A stretch of 64,000 nt of DNA from Methanosarcina horonobensis HB-1 = JCM 15518 (GTDB lineage Archaea > Halobacteriota > Methanosarcinia > Methanosarcinales > Methanosarcinaceae), in contig NZ_CP009516.1 of the NCBI RefSeq assembly GCF_000970285.1, positions 2,583,036-2,647,035 of the forward strand, given 5' to 3'. Under the pieces are notes generated by a model. It saw only the letters and a program-made list of their open reading frames with translations. It made no database searches and was not told where the DNA came from. Position 1 is the stretch's first letter. Each line of letters opens with the position of its first letter. A program made the position numbers and the translations under genes. Below, piece after piece: positions 14,196-22,416 of this stretch.

Positions 14196-16217
14196 ATGGA
14201 TGAGGGTAGAAGAAAATTTCTAAAATACATGGGTCTTGCAGGTGTAGCAGGTGGGATCGCTATAGCGAACGCACAAAACTCACTCGCTACTACAGTACTA
14301 TCAGGAAACAAAATTACAACAGATGAAATTGAAGCTCCGACTGGGCGATCTTCTGTATTTGTCGTAGCAGGGAACGACTGTCCAGCCCACATGAAAGCTC
14401 AATCGGATTATGTTTGCAACGGCAGCAATGATACGAGCGTGATTAAAAGCGCAATAGCTGCATTGCCAGAAACAGGTGCACGTAAAATACAGTTACTCGG
14501 ATCGTTTACCAAAACAGGCGACTCTCCTATCGAGATCCCTTCTAATACTCATATCGACCTTGACGGTACTATTACTTCTGGTGTTGTTGGTGATGGGGCG
14601 GTGATGTTTTCCGCGACTGACGCAACCGGTATATCAATAACAGGCGGGAGACTTGACGGTAACGCAACAAACCAGTCTGCTGGATACAGGGTCTTAATCT
14701 TACTTACAAATGTCTCCAATGCACGGATTGATACATACCTGACTAACGTATCAGTCACTGAAGACGATGAATACGCAACGGTAAACGGCGCTTACGTCAA
14801 GCAGGTGGGAAAGTGTTATGGGAATTCCATCACAAACAGGAAATTTCCTAACATTCTTAATGTCGTGCCCCAGTCAAGCCCGGTAACTCAAAATTCAGAA
14901 GGATTACTAATCTCAAATTGTGATACGGGATGGACGCTTGGGTCTAATGCTTCATACTCGACTGTCGAGGGGACGTTCCTAACAAACGGCAAGTCCTTGA
15001 AGATGCCTTACAATAGTGGCAGATCAGAGTTTACTTTGCCTGCTGGGGTGGACTTCAGACAATGCATTTTGCATGTGCTTGTAAAGTTTGATACTATCCC
15101 TACGGGTAGCGCTACCCTCAAAGCTCATTTTATGACCGACTCGATCACAAACAGGGTCGGGGACGAAATGCGTGTAACCAATAACGCAATAATTGATAGA
15201 TGGATACACCTTACATTCCATCCATGTCAGCCGTCAGCATGGTATGACACTTCAGGTAATTATGATGATTCAAGAATGACGCGGATAGGGCTAACGTTCA
15301 CAGCTCCAAGCGGCAACGCTTACGTGGACCGTGTTTGGTATACTCATAACTCAATGCCTATCATCAGTTTCAGCTTCGATGACGCATGGAAAGAAGCGTG
15401 GGATACCTACGGGGCAGTGCTCAGAAAGTACGGCCTGTCAGGTGTATGGGGCTTCAATCCTGGGATGTCAATCCCTTCAAATTTCATGTCACTAGCTGAC
15501 CTGAGAGAGGCTCATGATTGCGGGCACGAAATAATCAATCATACCTGGAATCATAGAGCACTGTCCTATAATTCCGCTGCATCCTGCGAAGATCAGGCAC
15601 TAGCAGGACAAGATTTTCTTGTCTCAAACGGATTCACTGACGGGGCTAGATTCCTGCTTTTGTGTTACACGGGTCAGATGAGCACAGAAGGTTTTGACGC
15701 TCTCAGGAATCATATGTATTTCCCGAGTACGATTCAGAGAATTAACCCTTTACCGGAACTTCCCTATCCTTATCTATTCCGTTATGCTCCTGCTTCTGTT
15801 GCTGCGTGGCAAACAGCAGTGGACGCGGTTTGTTCAAGGGGAGGTTGGCTAATCTACTATACGCATACTCCAAGTATGGCAGGTTCGCCAACGGTTGAGG
15901 ATTTCGAAGCAATGGTTCAATACGTCATTTCTAAAAAAGTAAAAGTCGCAACATTCTCTGAGGTTTTCGACGTATACAGCAGAATTCCAGTTGATTACAG
16001 CAAAAAATCTGGATCTGCAACTATTACCGCAGGATCGACAAGTATTGTCGTGACTCATGGGCTACCAAGGTCTCCAATGCATGTAATTCTATCCCCAACA
16101 ACTGACGTAGATAGCAAAACATACTATGTGAGCGAAAAAACAGCAACTACGTTTACAATTTCCATTAGTAGTGCGTCCGGTTCTAATATTTCGTTCGATT
16201 GGACTGCATCAATATGA
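14196..16217 (+). CDS. Tat-exported surface protein: pectin-lyase-like region, NodB deacetylase, tail-fibre-like C-terminus
   Basis: A 673-residue protein. Residues 1-31 are a twin-arginine signal (GRRKFLKYMGLAGVAGG). Residues about 55-200 look like a right-handed beta-helix start of the pectate-lyase-3 type (DTSVIKSAIAALPE, then HIDLDGTI). Residues about 230-385 are beta-rich, carbohydrate-binding-like. Residues about 388-590 are a NodB polysaccharide deacetylase with FSFDDAW (D395, D396) and HTWNH (H449, H453). The last 70 residues (SIVVTHGLPRSPMHVILSP) resemble a phage tail-fibre end domain. Methanosarcina coats itself in methanochondroitin, a GalNAc/glucuronate polymer, a fitting substrate for a deacetylase/lyase. 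A receptor-binding depolymerase exported folded by the adjacent TatAC is inferred. Confidence 0.88.
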   Translation: MDEGRRKFLKYMGLAGVAGGIAIANAQNSLATTVLSGNKITTDEIEAPTGRSSVFVVAGNDCPAHMKAQSDYVCNGSNDTSVIKSAIAALPETGARKIQLLGSFTKTGDSPIEIPSNTHIDLDGTITSGVVGDGAVMFSATDATGISITGGRLDGNATNQSAGYRVLILLTNVSNARIDTYLTNVSVTEDDEYATVNGAYVKQVGKCYGNSITNRKFPNILNVVPQSSPVTQNSEGLLISNCDTGWTLGSNASYSTVEGTFLTNGKSLKMPYNSGRSEFTLPAGVDFRQCILHVLVKFDTIPTGSATLKAHFMTDSITNRVGDEMRVTNNAIIDRWIHLTFHPCQPSAWYDTSGNYDDSRMTRIGLTFTAPSGNAYVDRVWYTHNSMPIISFSFDDAWKEAWDTYGAVLRKYGLSGVWGFNPGMSIPSNFMSLADLREAHDCGHEIINHTWNHRALSYNSAASCEDQALAGQDFLVSNGFTDGARFLLLCYTGQMSTEGFDALRNHMYFPSTIQRINPLPELPYPYLFRYAPASVAAWQTAVDAVCSRGGWLIYYTHTPSMAGSPTVEDFEAMVQYVISKKVKVATFSEVFDVYSRIPVDYSKKSGSATITAGSTSIVVTHGLPRSPMHVILSPTTDVDSKTYYVSEKTATTFTISISSASGSNISFDWTASI

Positions 16218-16226
16218 GGTGATGGT

Positions 16227-16898
16227 ATGCGTTATCCACTTTTTCTTATTGGGGTGCTTATGTTAGTCTTCCCTGTATCTGCCGTTACTATTCCGGATGA
16301 TGTAATTATCGGATTAGGTAATGCGAATCTATCCGTGGATAATCTAACATCTGATAGCTTCATAGTAGAAAATGATACGTTTTCGTTCTACATATCTGAT
16401 AATTGGCATAGCCTGCAATTAAGCGATACTGAATCAGATAGTAATGTGTGGTTCTCAATCTCGACATGGACTTCTTCACAAAAAGTCTGGACTGTCTCGT
16501 CCGACACTCAGCAGATAATAACTCATATGATAGGGGGGTTTCCTGCAAACAGGAATATAATAGTTTATCGAGACGGTGTAAAATATGATACTATACACTC
16601 AGATAGTTCAGGGGCTCTTACCTGGGTCTATGACGGGGGATTTTCAGAACATACATTTTCAATGATAGTAGGCTCAACAGACACTAATTCTTTCCCTATC
16701 TATCATCAGCTGCTCGGGGCTCTTGTGTTAGGGGCAATGGTAATTTTTGTCCTGGCTGCAGCTATCCTGATAGGTATACTGTACCACTTCAAAAACGGGG
16801 AATCTTTCGACCCAATTTCGCTAACACTTGGGCTCTTGTCTGCTATAGTAGTTTTTAGCATTGCTGCAATAATTCTTTCAAAATTGCTAACTCTATAA
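16227..16898 (+). CDS. Secreted envelope protein with two C-terminal membrane helices
   Basis: A 223-residue protein with an N-terminal signal peptide (residues 1-19, cleavage near VSAVT), a beta-rich external domain of about 130 residues with several N-glycosylation-type sites, and two transmembrane helices near 160-185 and 198-220. GAGGTGAT precedes the ATG. Probably a virion envelope or cell-surface protein of the element. The family is unknown. Confidence 0.65.
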   Translation: MRYPLFLIGVLMLVFPVSAVTIPDDVIIGLGNANLSVDNLTSDSFIVENDTFSFYISDNWHSLQLSDTESDSNVWFSISTWTSSQKVWTVSSDTQQIITHMIGGFPANRNIIVYRDGVKYDTIHSDSSGALTWVYDGGFSEHTFSMIVGSTDTNSFPIYHQLLGALVLGAMVIFVLAAAILIGILYHFKNGESFDPISLTLGLLSAIVVFSIAAIILSKLLTL

Positions 16899-16910
16899 GG
16901 AGGTACAAAA

Positions 16911-17150
16911 CTGCACACAATTACCTGCTACATCTCAGGTTTCTTTGGAAAAGAAAGAGAACAAGTCCTAAAACTGCCTCGGGTCCTTCTCCGGGGCTAT
17001 AATTTTTCGAACACTAAAAACTTTAAATCAACTCCAAAAATAAATAGAAAACTTCTTTACTGGCTCTTACATTTTAATTCTATAGTCAGCAAAGATAAAT
17101 ATATAGATAATTTAAATTCAACACACTATAAACAAAATCTAATAATTTAA
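16911..17150 (+). CDS. Small basic protein with apparent CUG start
   Basis: The frame from 16899 to 17150 has no ATG, GTG or TTG where needed. It is open for 79 codons from CTG 16911, which lies 6 bases after a strong AAGGAGGT SD. The product is basic, soluble and Asn/Lys-rich, ending 15 bases before the next gene. The SD, spacing and fit between neighbours argue for a real gene; an annotation tool would miss it. Confidence 0.5.
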   Translation: MHTITCYISGFFGKEREQVLKLPRVLLRGYNFSNTKNFKSTPKINRKLLYWLLHFNSIVSKDKYIDNLNSTHYKQNLII

Positions 17151-17165
17151 TCGGCGGTGGGCAAC

Positions 17166-17576
17166 ATGGGATTTTATGATAACAACCAGTATCAGCAAGC
17201 AGGATTCAAAGCAATGGAGCGTTATGATATCACGCTCAGAGTCATTGAATGTATAGATCTAATGGGGGATCTGTTCACGACTCTCAGGTTCGGAGGCATT
17301 AATCAAGATTCAAAATTAGTCTATGAATCCTTTATTAACGCTTTTTTCAAAGTTTTTCATATAACGGCAAGTATGCTCACTGATAAAGACATTGAATTAA
17401 TAACAAGTATCGAATCCGCTTTCACGTGCGATCTGTCTATATCTCCAGAAAACGCAAGCAAATTCCTCAAGCTATACGAAGATTATCTCTTTGCAATGAA
17501 AAAAGCGGGAATCTATGACCCAATGGTAATAAAAAAATACCTGAATCCAGGGGACGCCTGGACAGATTCAGTATAA
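17166..17576 (+). CDS. Soluble helical protein before the ATPase
   Basis: A 136-residue acidic helical protein. ATG 17166 follows GGCGGTGG with normal spacing; a GTG at 17157 is the alternative. No recognised domain. Ends 13 bases before the ATPase gene and is presumably translated with it; a partner of the ATPase is possible. Confidence 0.6.
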   Translation: MGFYDNNQYQQAGFKAMERYDITLRVIECIDLMGDLFTTLRFGGINQDSKLVYESFINAFFKVFHITASMLTDKDIELITSIESAFTCDLSISPENASKFLKLYEDYLFAMKKAGIYDPMVIKKYLNPGDAWTDSV

Positions 17577-17589
17577 GGGGGTAATATCA

Positions 17590-18474
17590 ATGAGTTGGGC
17601 AGATAAACTTAGATCTCAGGCTTCAATCATTCATCAAAATGAACAAGATTTCGAAAGTGAATTAATAGAGCAGGAAAAAAAAATCCTGCCTCTCTTAACT
17701 CATACTGTAAAAAATGCAAAAAAATACTGTGAAGAGAACAGGCAGGACTGGGTAGTTTTCATTACAGGAAATGAGGGTTCTGGTAAGTCCACTCTGGCCT
17801 CTCATGTCTGTAATCTATTTGACCCACAATACTCTCTAGATGACTCTATGATATATAGTTTCAGAGGAGAAAAAAACAGTTTCCTTAACTTCATAAACAA
17901 ATACAAAGACACTCCGGGAAAAGTCGGATGGTACGATGAAGCCGTAACTGTCATGTTTTCTCACAGACATTCTGGAAAAGATAGTGCCGATGTCCAGGAA
18001 CTTTTCAAAATAAAAAGGGACTGTAGACACTATGATATTCTCGTTTCTCCGTCATTCTGGGATATCGTCCCTGATATCCGGGAAAGGCGAATAAAAAGCC
18101 TGTTGTACTGCTTCACTGAGGTCTATCATCCGACTGCAGGCAGAACTAGGTATAGGCATATGTACGCCTACTATTCTGGATCGAAAATTATCAAACTTTC
18201 CGGAAACAAAAAAGCAAAACTCGCTTTCAGGTCCTATAAAGAACTCTTCAAAATAGTAAGACCTGACTTCATTGAAGAATTCCCTGACATGACTCCTAAA
18301 TTCAAAGAAAAATACCTCTCTGCAAAAAGATCAAACAGGGATGATGTCCTGGAACGAATAGAAGGAATTACTGAAAAAGTAGGTACTGAAAAACTGTTAG
18401 AATCCTTCGACCTATCAGAACTGAAAGAAGACCTTCTGAAACTCAATCCTAACGCTTTTCAGGAGGCGGTTTAA
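17590..18474 (+). CDS. P-loop ATPase, probable virion assembly or packaging ATPase
   Basis: A 294-residue protein with Walker A GNEGSGKST (K66) and Walker B-like KVGWYDEA (D117, E118), and a compact nucleotide-binding domain of about 180 residues. Zot-like and pleolipovirus-type ATPases of this size power virion extrusion or genome translocation. The C-terminus is charged and helical. It lies in the middle of membrane-protein genes, and AAGGGGGT provides the SD. The ATPase fold is clear; the assembly role follows from the neighbourhood and is inference. Confidence 0.8.
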   Translation: MSWADKLRSQASIIHQNEQDFESELIEQEKKILPLLTHTVKNAKKYCEENRQDWVVFITGNEGSGKSTLASHVCNLFDPQYSLDDSMIYSFRGEKNSFLNFINKYKDTPGKVGWYDEAVTVMFSHRHSGKDSADVQELFKIKRDCRHYDILVSPSFWDIVPDIRERRIKSLLYCFTEVYHPTAGRTRYRHMYAYYSGSKIIKLSGNKKAKLAFRSYKELFKIVRPDFIEEFPDMTPKFKEKYLSAKRSNRDDVLERIEGITEKVGTEKLLESFDLSELKEDLLKLNPNAFQEAV

Positions 18475-18708
18475 GTGGCTGCGTGGAACTGGATTGTAAT
18501 TATCTTTACGGTCCTGGGCTTTGGCCTGCTCTATGCTGCAACATATGATGTTGTCAAGGACATGCACGAACACGCATACACAGGAGACGCAAAAGCACAA
18601 ACAGGAGCTAACATAGTATGGCTCTGCTGGAAATATTCTCCAGTAGCAGTTCTTTTTGCATGTATGATCTACGGGTTCACGGTAGCTCAAAAGCCAACAT
18701 ACAGGTGA
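18475..18708 (+). CDS. Small two-helix membrane protein
   Basis: A 77-residue protein with helices near 5-25 and 48-68 and a polar loop between. The GTG start directly follows the ATPase stop; the SD AGGAGGCGG is within the ATPase tail, so translation is coupled. A membrane docking partner of the ATPase is an attractive inference. Confidence 0.65.
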   Translation: MAAWNWIVIIFTVLGFGLLYAATYDVVKDMHEHAYTGDAKAQTGANIVWLCWKYSPVAVLFACMIYGFTVAQKPTYR

Positions 18709-18712
18709 TACG

Positions 18713-20533
18713 ATGAAATTATCTATCTCTTTCTTCCTTTCTCTATTCCTTCTTTTTCTATTCTCTTCTTCGGCCTCAGCCGCAAACATCCTTACAGCTG
18801 ACAGCAGTCTTGAAAACTGGGATGATGGAAACACACTCATAGACTGGGACAATACGGCAGGAGTAAGCCGTGTAACTTCACCGGTCCATTCTGGGACTTA
18901 CGCAGCTTCTATTTACGGGGGCGGTACAAACAGTATATCTCAAACAATATTAAGTATTGAGGGCTACAGCCACGTAAGTTATGCTTTTTGGATTCGAAAA
19001 GAAACGTATACAACGTGCCATGTCAATGTTACATTTTACGACTCAGAAAACAACATCCTAAAAAACACGTATACACAAGTTGATGGTGTAGGCAGTATTT
19101 CGACCTGGACACAATACTCAGGATCTATCGAGATCCCGGCAGGCGCAAGCAAGGTAACATGTAGTATAGTATCCTCTTATTTCGATGCATCACGCCGGAT
19201 CTATATAGACGATGCACTATTTACAATAGTAGATAGTACGCCTGCAGACAGTATAATAATAGCAGCAACCTCTCCTTACAATACTATCTCTCTATTATAC
19301 GGTAATCCGGTAAGCTCGGATACGTACAAATTAACTGTTTCTCCTAACAGCGATTATACTCTACCCGTATATTCAATTGTTACAACCTCCTCCAGTTATA
19401 CAGTCTATCTCTATCCTGATAATTATTTCTGGAAAGTAGAGGTTCTTAATTCCACATCAGAAGCATATAAAACAAAACTAGAACGGTCATTCACAATATC
19501 CGAAGCTGCAGATGTGCCGGGATATATATCAATCACTGCAAAAAATGAAAGCAGCTTAACAGATCTAAATAATTTTAGCGTCCTCCTGAGAAACGACACG
19601 GCTTCATTATCTAAAACTACAACAGGAGGAACGATTTCTTTTTCAGGCTCGGAAATATCTTCAGGGGAATATATCGCAACAATCCGGAGCGAAGGATATA
19701 ACCCCAGGACTTATATTCTTAATTCTCCGGAAAACCTGACGGCATACATGCCAAACAGTACTGAAACAGTAGTAATAGGTTTCAGCCTGATAGATTATAC
19801 AAACAATTTCAAATACACTGATACGCAGCTCACAATTACACATGCAGGAAACATTATTTCTAAAACCTATTTTGATGCTTCAGGCGAATCTAATGTTTAT
19901 CTCCTAGCAGACACTGTTTACGATATCACAGTTAGCAGCGGACAGTATACAAGGACATTAGGGTCCTATACTCCTGTTGCGTCAGAATCTTTCAGCCTCA
20001 TAGTTGGAAACATCGAAATAGTTACACAGTCAAGCACATTCGGAGGATTCAATTATTCTCTGTCCAAAACAAATACAAGCGTGACCCTAAACTGGTTCGC
20101 TCCTGCTAATTCTCTTAACGAGCCTTTTATTTATTCGATTTACGATGCAAACGACACTCAGGTATTCCAGCATATAACATCAGCTCCGGTTGGTGCGGCT
20201 ACATATGTCTATTCTGATTCTACAGAACAGTACAAAATATCATTATACGCAAACACTACGGGAGGTATTTTTCAACACTCTGAATATGTCAGGGGCACAG
20301 AACAACTTTTGGACCTGCAAATTCCGGACAAATGGTACAACATAATCTCAATTTTCATAATTTTCGTAGTTGCTCTTCTGTTTTCGTATATCTCTGCTGC
20401 ATTAGGTGCTTTTGTCGTAGGGCTCTTTGTCGTTGGCCTGTACGTAATCGGGATGCTCAAAATATCCGGGCTAATAGTATCAATAATAATAGTAGTGGGG
20501 TTGCTTTCTCTATTTAAAGATAAAAATACATAA
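18713..20533 (+). CDS. Large anchored surface protein (candidate spike)
   Basis: A 606-residue protein: signal peptide (1-24, ASAANI cleavage), a carbohydrate-binding/jelly-roll-like region (about 25-185), Ig- and carboxypeptidase-regulatory-like beta domains (about 190-530) with many N-x-S/T sites, and a C-terminal membrane region of two helices (about 545-600). GGTGAT with 3-base spacing precedes the ATG. It follows the ATPase block; by analogy with enveloped archaeal viruses it could be the spike. No catalytic motif seen. Confidence 0.7.
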   Translation: MKLSISFFLSLFLLFLFSSSASAANILTADSSLENWDDGNTLIDWDNTAGVSRVTSPVHSGTYAASIYGGGTNSISQTILSIEGYSHVSYAFWIRKETYTTCHVNVTFYDSENNILKNTYTQVDGVGSISTWTQYSGSIEIPAGASKVTCSIVSSYFDASRRIYIDDALFTIVDSTPADSIIIAATSPYNTISLLYGNPVSSDTYKLTVSPNSDYTLPVYSIVTTSSSYTVYLYPDNYFWKVEVLNSTSEAYKTKLERSFTISEAADVPGYISITAKNESSLTDLNNFSVLLRNDTASLSKTTTGGTISFSGSEISSGEYIATIRSEGYNPRTYILNSPENLTAYMPNSTETVVIGFSLIDYTNNFKYTDTQLTITHAGNIISKTYFDASGESNVYLLADTVYDITVSSGQYTRTLGSYTPVASESFSLIVGNIEIVTQSSTFGGFNYSLSKTNTSVTLNWFAPANSLNEPFIYSIYDANDTQVFQHITSAPVGAATYVYSDSTEQYKISLYANTTGGIFQHSEYVRGTEQLLDLQIPDKWYNIISIFIIFVVALLFSYISAALGAFVVGLFVVGLYVIGMLKISGLIVSIIIVVGLLSLFKDKNT

Positions 20534-20568
20534 GAGTAATAAAAGTATATATAAAAGGAGAATCTAAA

Positions 20569-20940
20569 ATGAAACTATATAGTATATCATTATTCTTACT
20601 AATGGTAAATATTTCTATAGCTCTACTTGTAGGCTCTGGGATCATCCCGGTACAAATCCAAACTTTATCAATCTCAGAAAGCGATTTCTCTTCAAACGTA
20701 CCTGATCAGTTTTCATATAGCAATGCTGATATAGGTCTATATCTGTTTGGAGATTTCCCGCGAGCTATAGGGATGTTGGCAAAAATATTTATTTTCTCTC
20801 CGATAATATTAGCACTACTACTATCTGAGGCTGGCTTACACTCGTCTATAGTGGGAGTCGTTGGAATCTGCCTCTGGATCATCTATCTGGCAGGTATAGC
20901 ACAGCTCGTAATGAAATACAGCCTGGAGGGAAATTCCTAA
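20569..20940 (+). CDS. Three-helix membrane protein
   Basis: A 123-residue protein with helices near 5-25, 65-85 and 92-112 and an extracytoplasmic loop of about 40 residues after helix 1. AAGGAG precedes the ATG. Its TAA shares an A with the following ATG. The family is unknown; one of four small membrane proteins in a row. Confidence 0.6.
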   Translation: MKLYSISLFLLMVNISIALLVGSGIIPVQIQTLSISESDFSSNVPDQFSYSNADIGLYLFGDFPRAIGMLAKIFIFSPIILALLLSEAGLHSSIVGVVGICLWIIYLAGIAQLVMKYSLEGNS

Positions 20941-21239
20941 TGTACAACGAAACTTTCTTATCAATGCTATCAGGTGAAAATTTCGACCTGTTGGGTTTTT
21001 TTGTAGCTCCCTACACTAATCTCATAGGTAATTACTTTTGGTTATTAGTGGGTTTTGTCCCTGTCGTCATTATGTTCCTCAAATCTCAGGACGTGGCCAT
21101 TCCTTTGATGTGTGGGCTCTTGTTTACAGCAGCTTTCGGTTTCGCTTTCCCTCATAACCTGGGGGTAGCTCTCATAATGCTGCTCGGTACAGGGATAGGT
21201 GCCATGCTTTTCAAAACATTCAAAGGAGTTGGTAATTGA
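20940..21239 (+). CDS. Three-helix membrane protein
   Basis: A 99-residue protein with helices near 28-45, 52-70 and 75-92, joined to both neighbours by stop-start overlaps (TAATG and TGATG). No known family. Translational coupling suggests fixed ratios with the flanking membrane proteins. Confidence 0.6.
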   Translation: MYNETFLSMLSGENFDLLGFFVAPYTNLIGNYFWLLVGFVPVVIMFLKSQDVAIPLMCGLLFTAAFGFAFPHNLGVALIMLLGTGIGAMLFKTFKGVGN

Positions 21240-21478
21240 TGTTATGGGCTGCACTTTTCGTTCTAATAGGTTTGTTTGTGCTCTGTGTAGGATATTTTGA
21301 GCTTACAGGGCCGATAATGCAAATAATCAACATAATGCAAGAAAACGGAGCTCCAGAATGGATTATGGACATTCTAAAGCTCGGCTATCATGGATTTTAT
21401 ATAATCGTGGCTATCGGACTGATAGTCTACCTCATAATATCAGCAACAAGCGAAGAACCGGATACTTACAGGATGTGA
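21239..21478 (+). CDS. Small two-helix membrane protein
   Basis: A 79-residue protein with helices near 3-25 and 50-72. The ATG at 21239 overlaps the preceding stop; a TTG one codon earlier is possible. The sequence just before its stop (GATGTGAT) is the SD-like motif for the next gene, which lacks a standard start. Confidence 0.6.
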   Translation: MLWAALFVLIGLFVLCVGYFELTGPIMQIINIMQENGAPEWIMDILKLGYHGFYIIVAIGLIVYLIISATSEEPDTYRM

Positions 21479-21482
21479 TATC

Positions 21483-22406
21483 ATAAACAAAAAATCAATA
21501 TCAATAGCAATACTCTTAATCTTTTTATCTGCAACAGTCGGAGAGGCTGTAAGCTGGAATTATGTCTCATACAAAAACAAAATGGAACCGCAATCAAGCA
21601 ACTTTGCTATTGGTGGCTATAAAGCAGTCCTGAAAGATTATTCAATGAACTGGGACGGGGATGTCATAGCTGTAATGTTTGACATCTCAAAAAACGATCA
21701 GTACGAAGAGACTATTATAATCAAGCTCGGGCAGACAGAAGAATTTGCAGATGGGCTGTACAAAATCGCCTTTGATTCTTATACTCAAAACTTCGGTATC
21801 AAATGCAGTTTGCACGCTGCAGTAGTGCCAACTTTCATAGTCTCGGCAACAACAAAAGAAAAGCAAGGCTATAATCTAACAACAGTCTGCATAAAAGTCG
21901 AAACAGCAAACGCGGAAAAAGTAAAAACTACCTGGAAGACTGAAGGCATCTCCTTAAAGACAAAACTGCAGTCTAAGAGCTACGAATCTGTATCCAAAAA
22001 CACTAACCTTACAAACACTACTATAAAATGGTCCGGTGATGGTAAGGTTCACTTAACAATTTCATATGTAGTAGACGGGAAAACGAAAGAACAATCCTAT
22101 GAAATTCTTTCCCTCGCTACAACCGAAAAAACAAGTTATAGCTCTACAAAAGTATCAAGTGAAAAAAAGATCTTTCTCAATTCTTCTATTTCAGCCCTCA
22201 AATACGCTAATCTAACAGACTCCCAAACAGCCAGCCTAAAAACAATCTCAGGAGCATCAAAACAAACAAAAATAAAAGTTCCTGCTGCAAGAGTCCTGGC
22301 AGAAAGGAAAAAATTAATAAAATCTATAGACAGAGCACTAATATATATAGATTTCTCAGAAAAAGATAAAGAATCATTACTTTCAATAAAAAATGAATTA
22401 ATCTAA
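21483..22406 (+). CDS. Membrane-anchored protein with apparent AUA start
   Basis: The first in-frame ATG (21582) would remove an N-terminal anchor that is clearly encoded upstream: NKKSISIAILLIFLSATVGE. No ATG, GTG or TTG exists between the upstream stop (21435) and this anchor. ATA 21483 lies 3 bases after TGTGAT, the same spacing as GGTGAT-ATG at 18713 and 22417. The mature 280-residue part is beta-rich in its first half (Thr/Lys-rich) and helical at the end. Probably a surface or virion-associated protein; the family is unknown. Confidence 0.65.
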   Translation: MNKKSISIAILLIFLSATVGEAVSWNYVSYKNKMEPQSSNFAIGGYKAVLKDYSMNWDGDVIAVMFDISKNDQYEETIIIKLGQTEEFADGLYKIAFDSYTQNFGIKCSLHAAVVPTFIVSATTKEKQGYNLTTVCIKVETANAEKVKTTWKTEGISLKTKLQSKSYESVSKNTNLTNTTIKWSGDGKVHLTISYVVDGKTKEQSYEILSLATTEKTSYSSTKVSSEKKIFLNSSISALKYANLTDSQTASLKTISGASKQTKIKVPAARVLAERKKLIKSIDRALIYIDFSEKDKESLLSIKNELI

Positions 22407-22416
22407 AGGTGATAAC

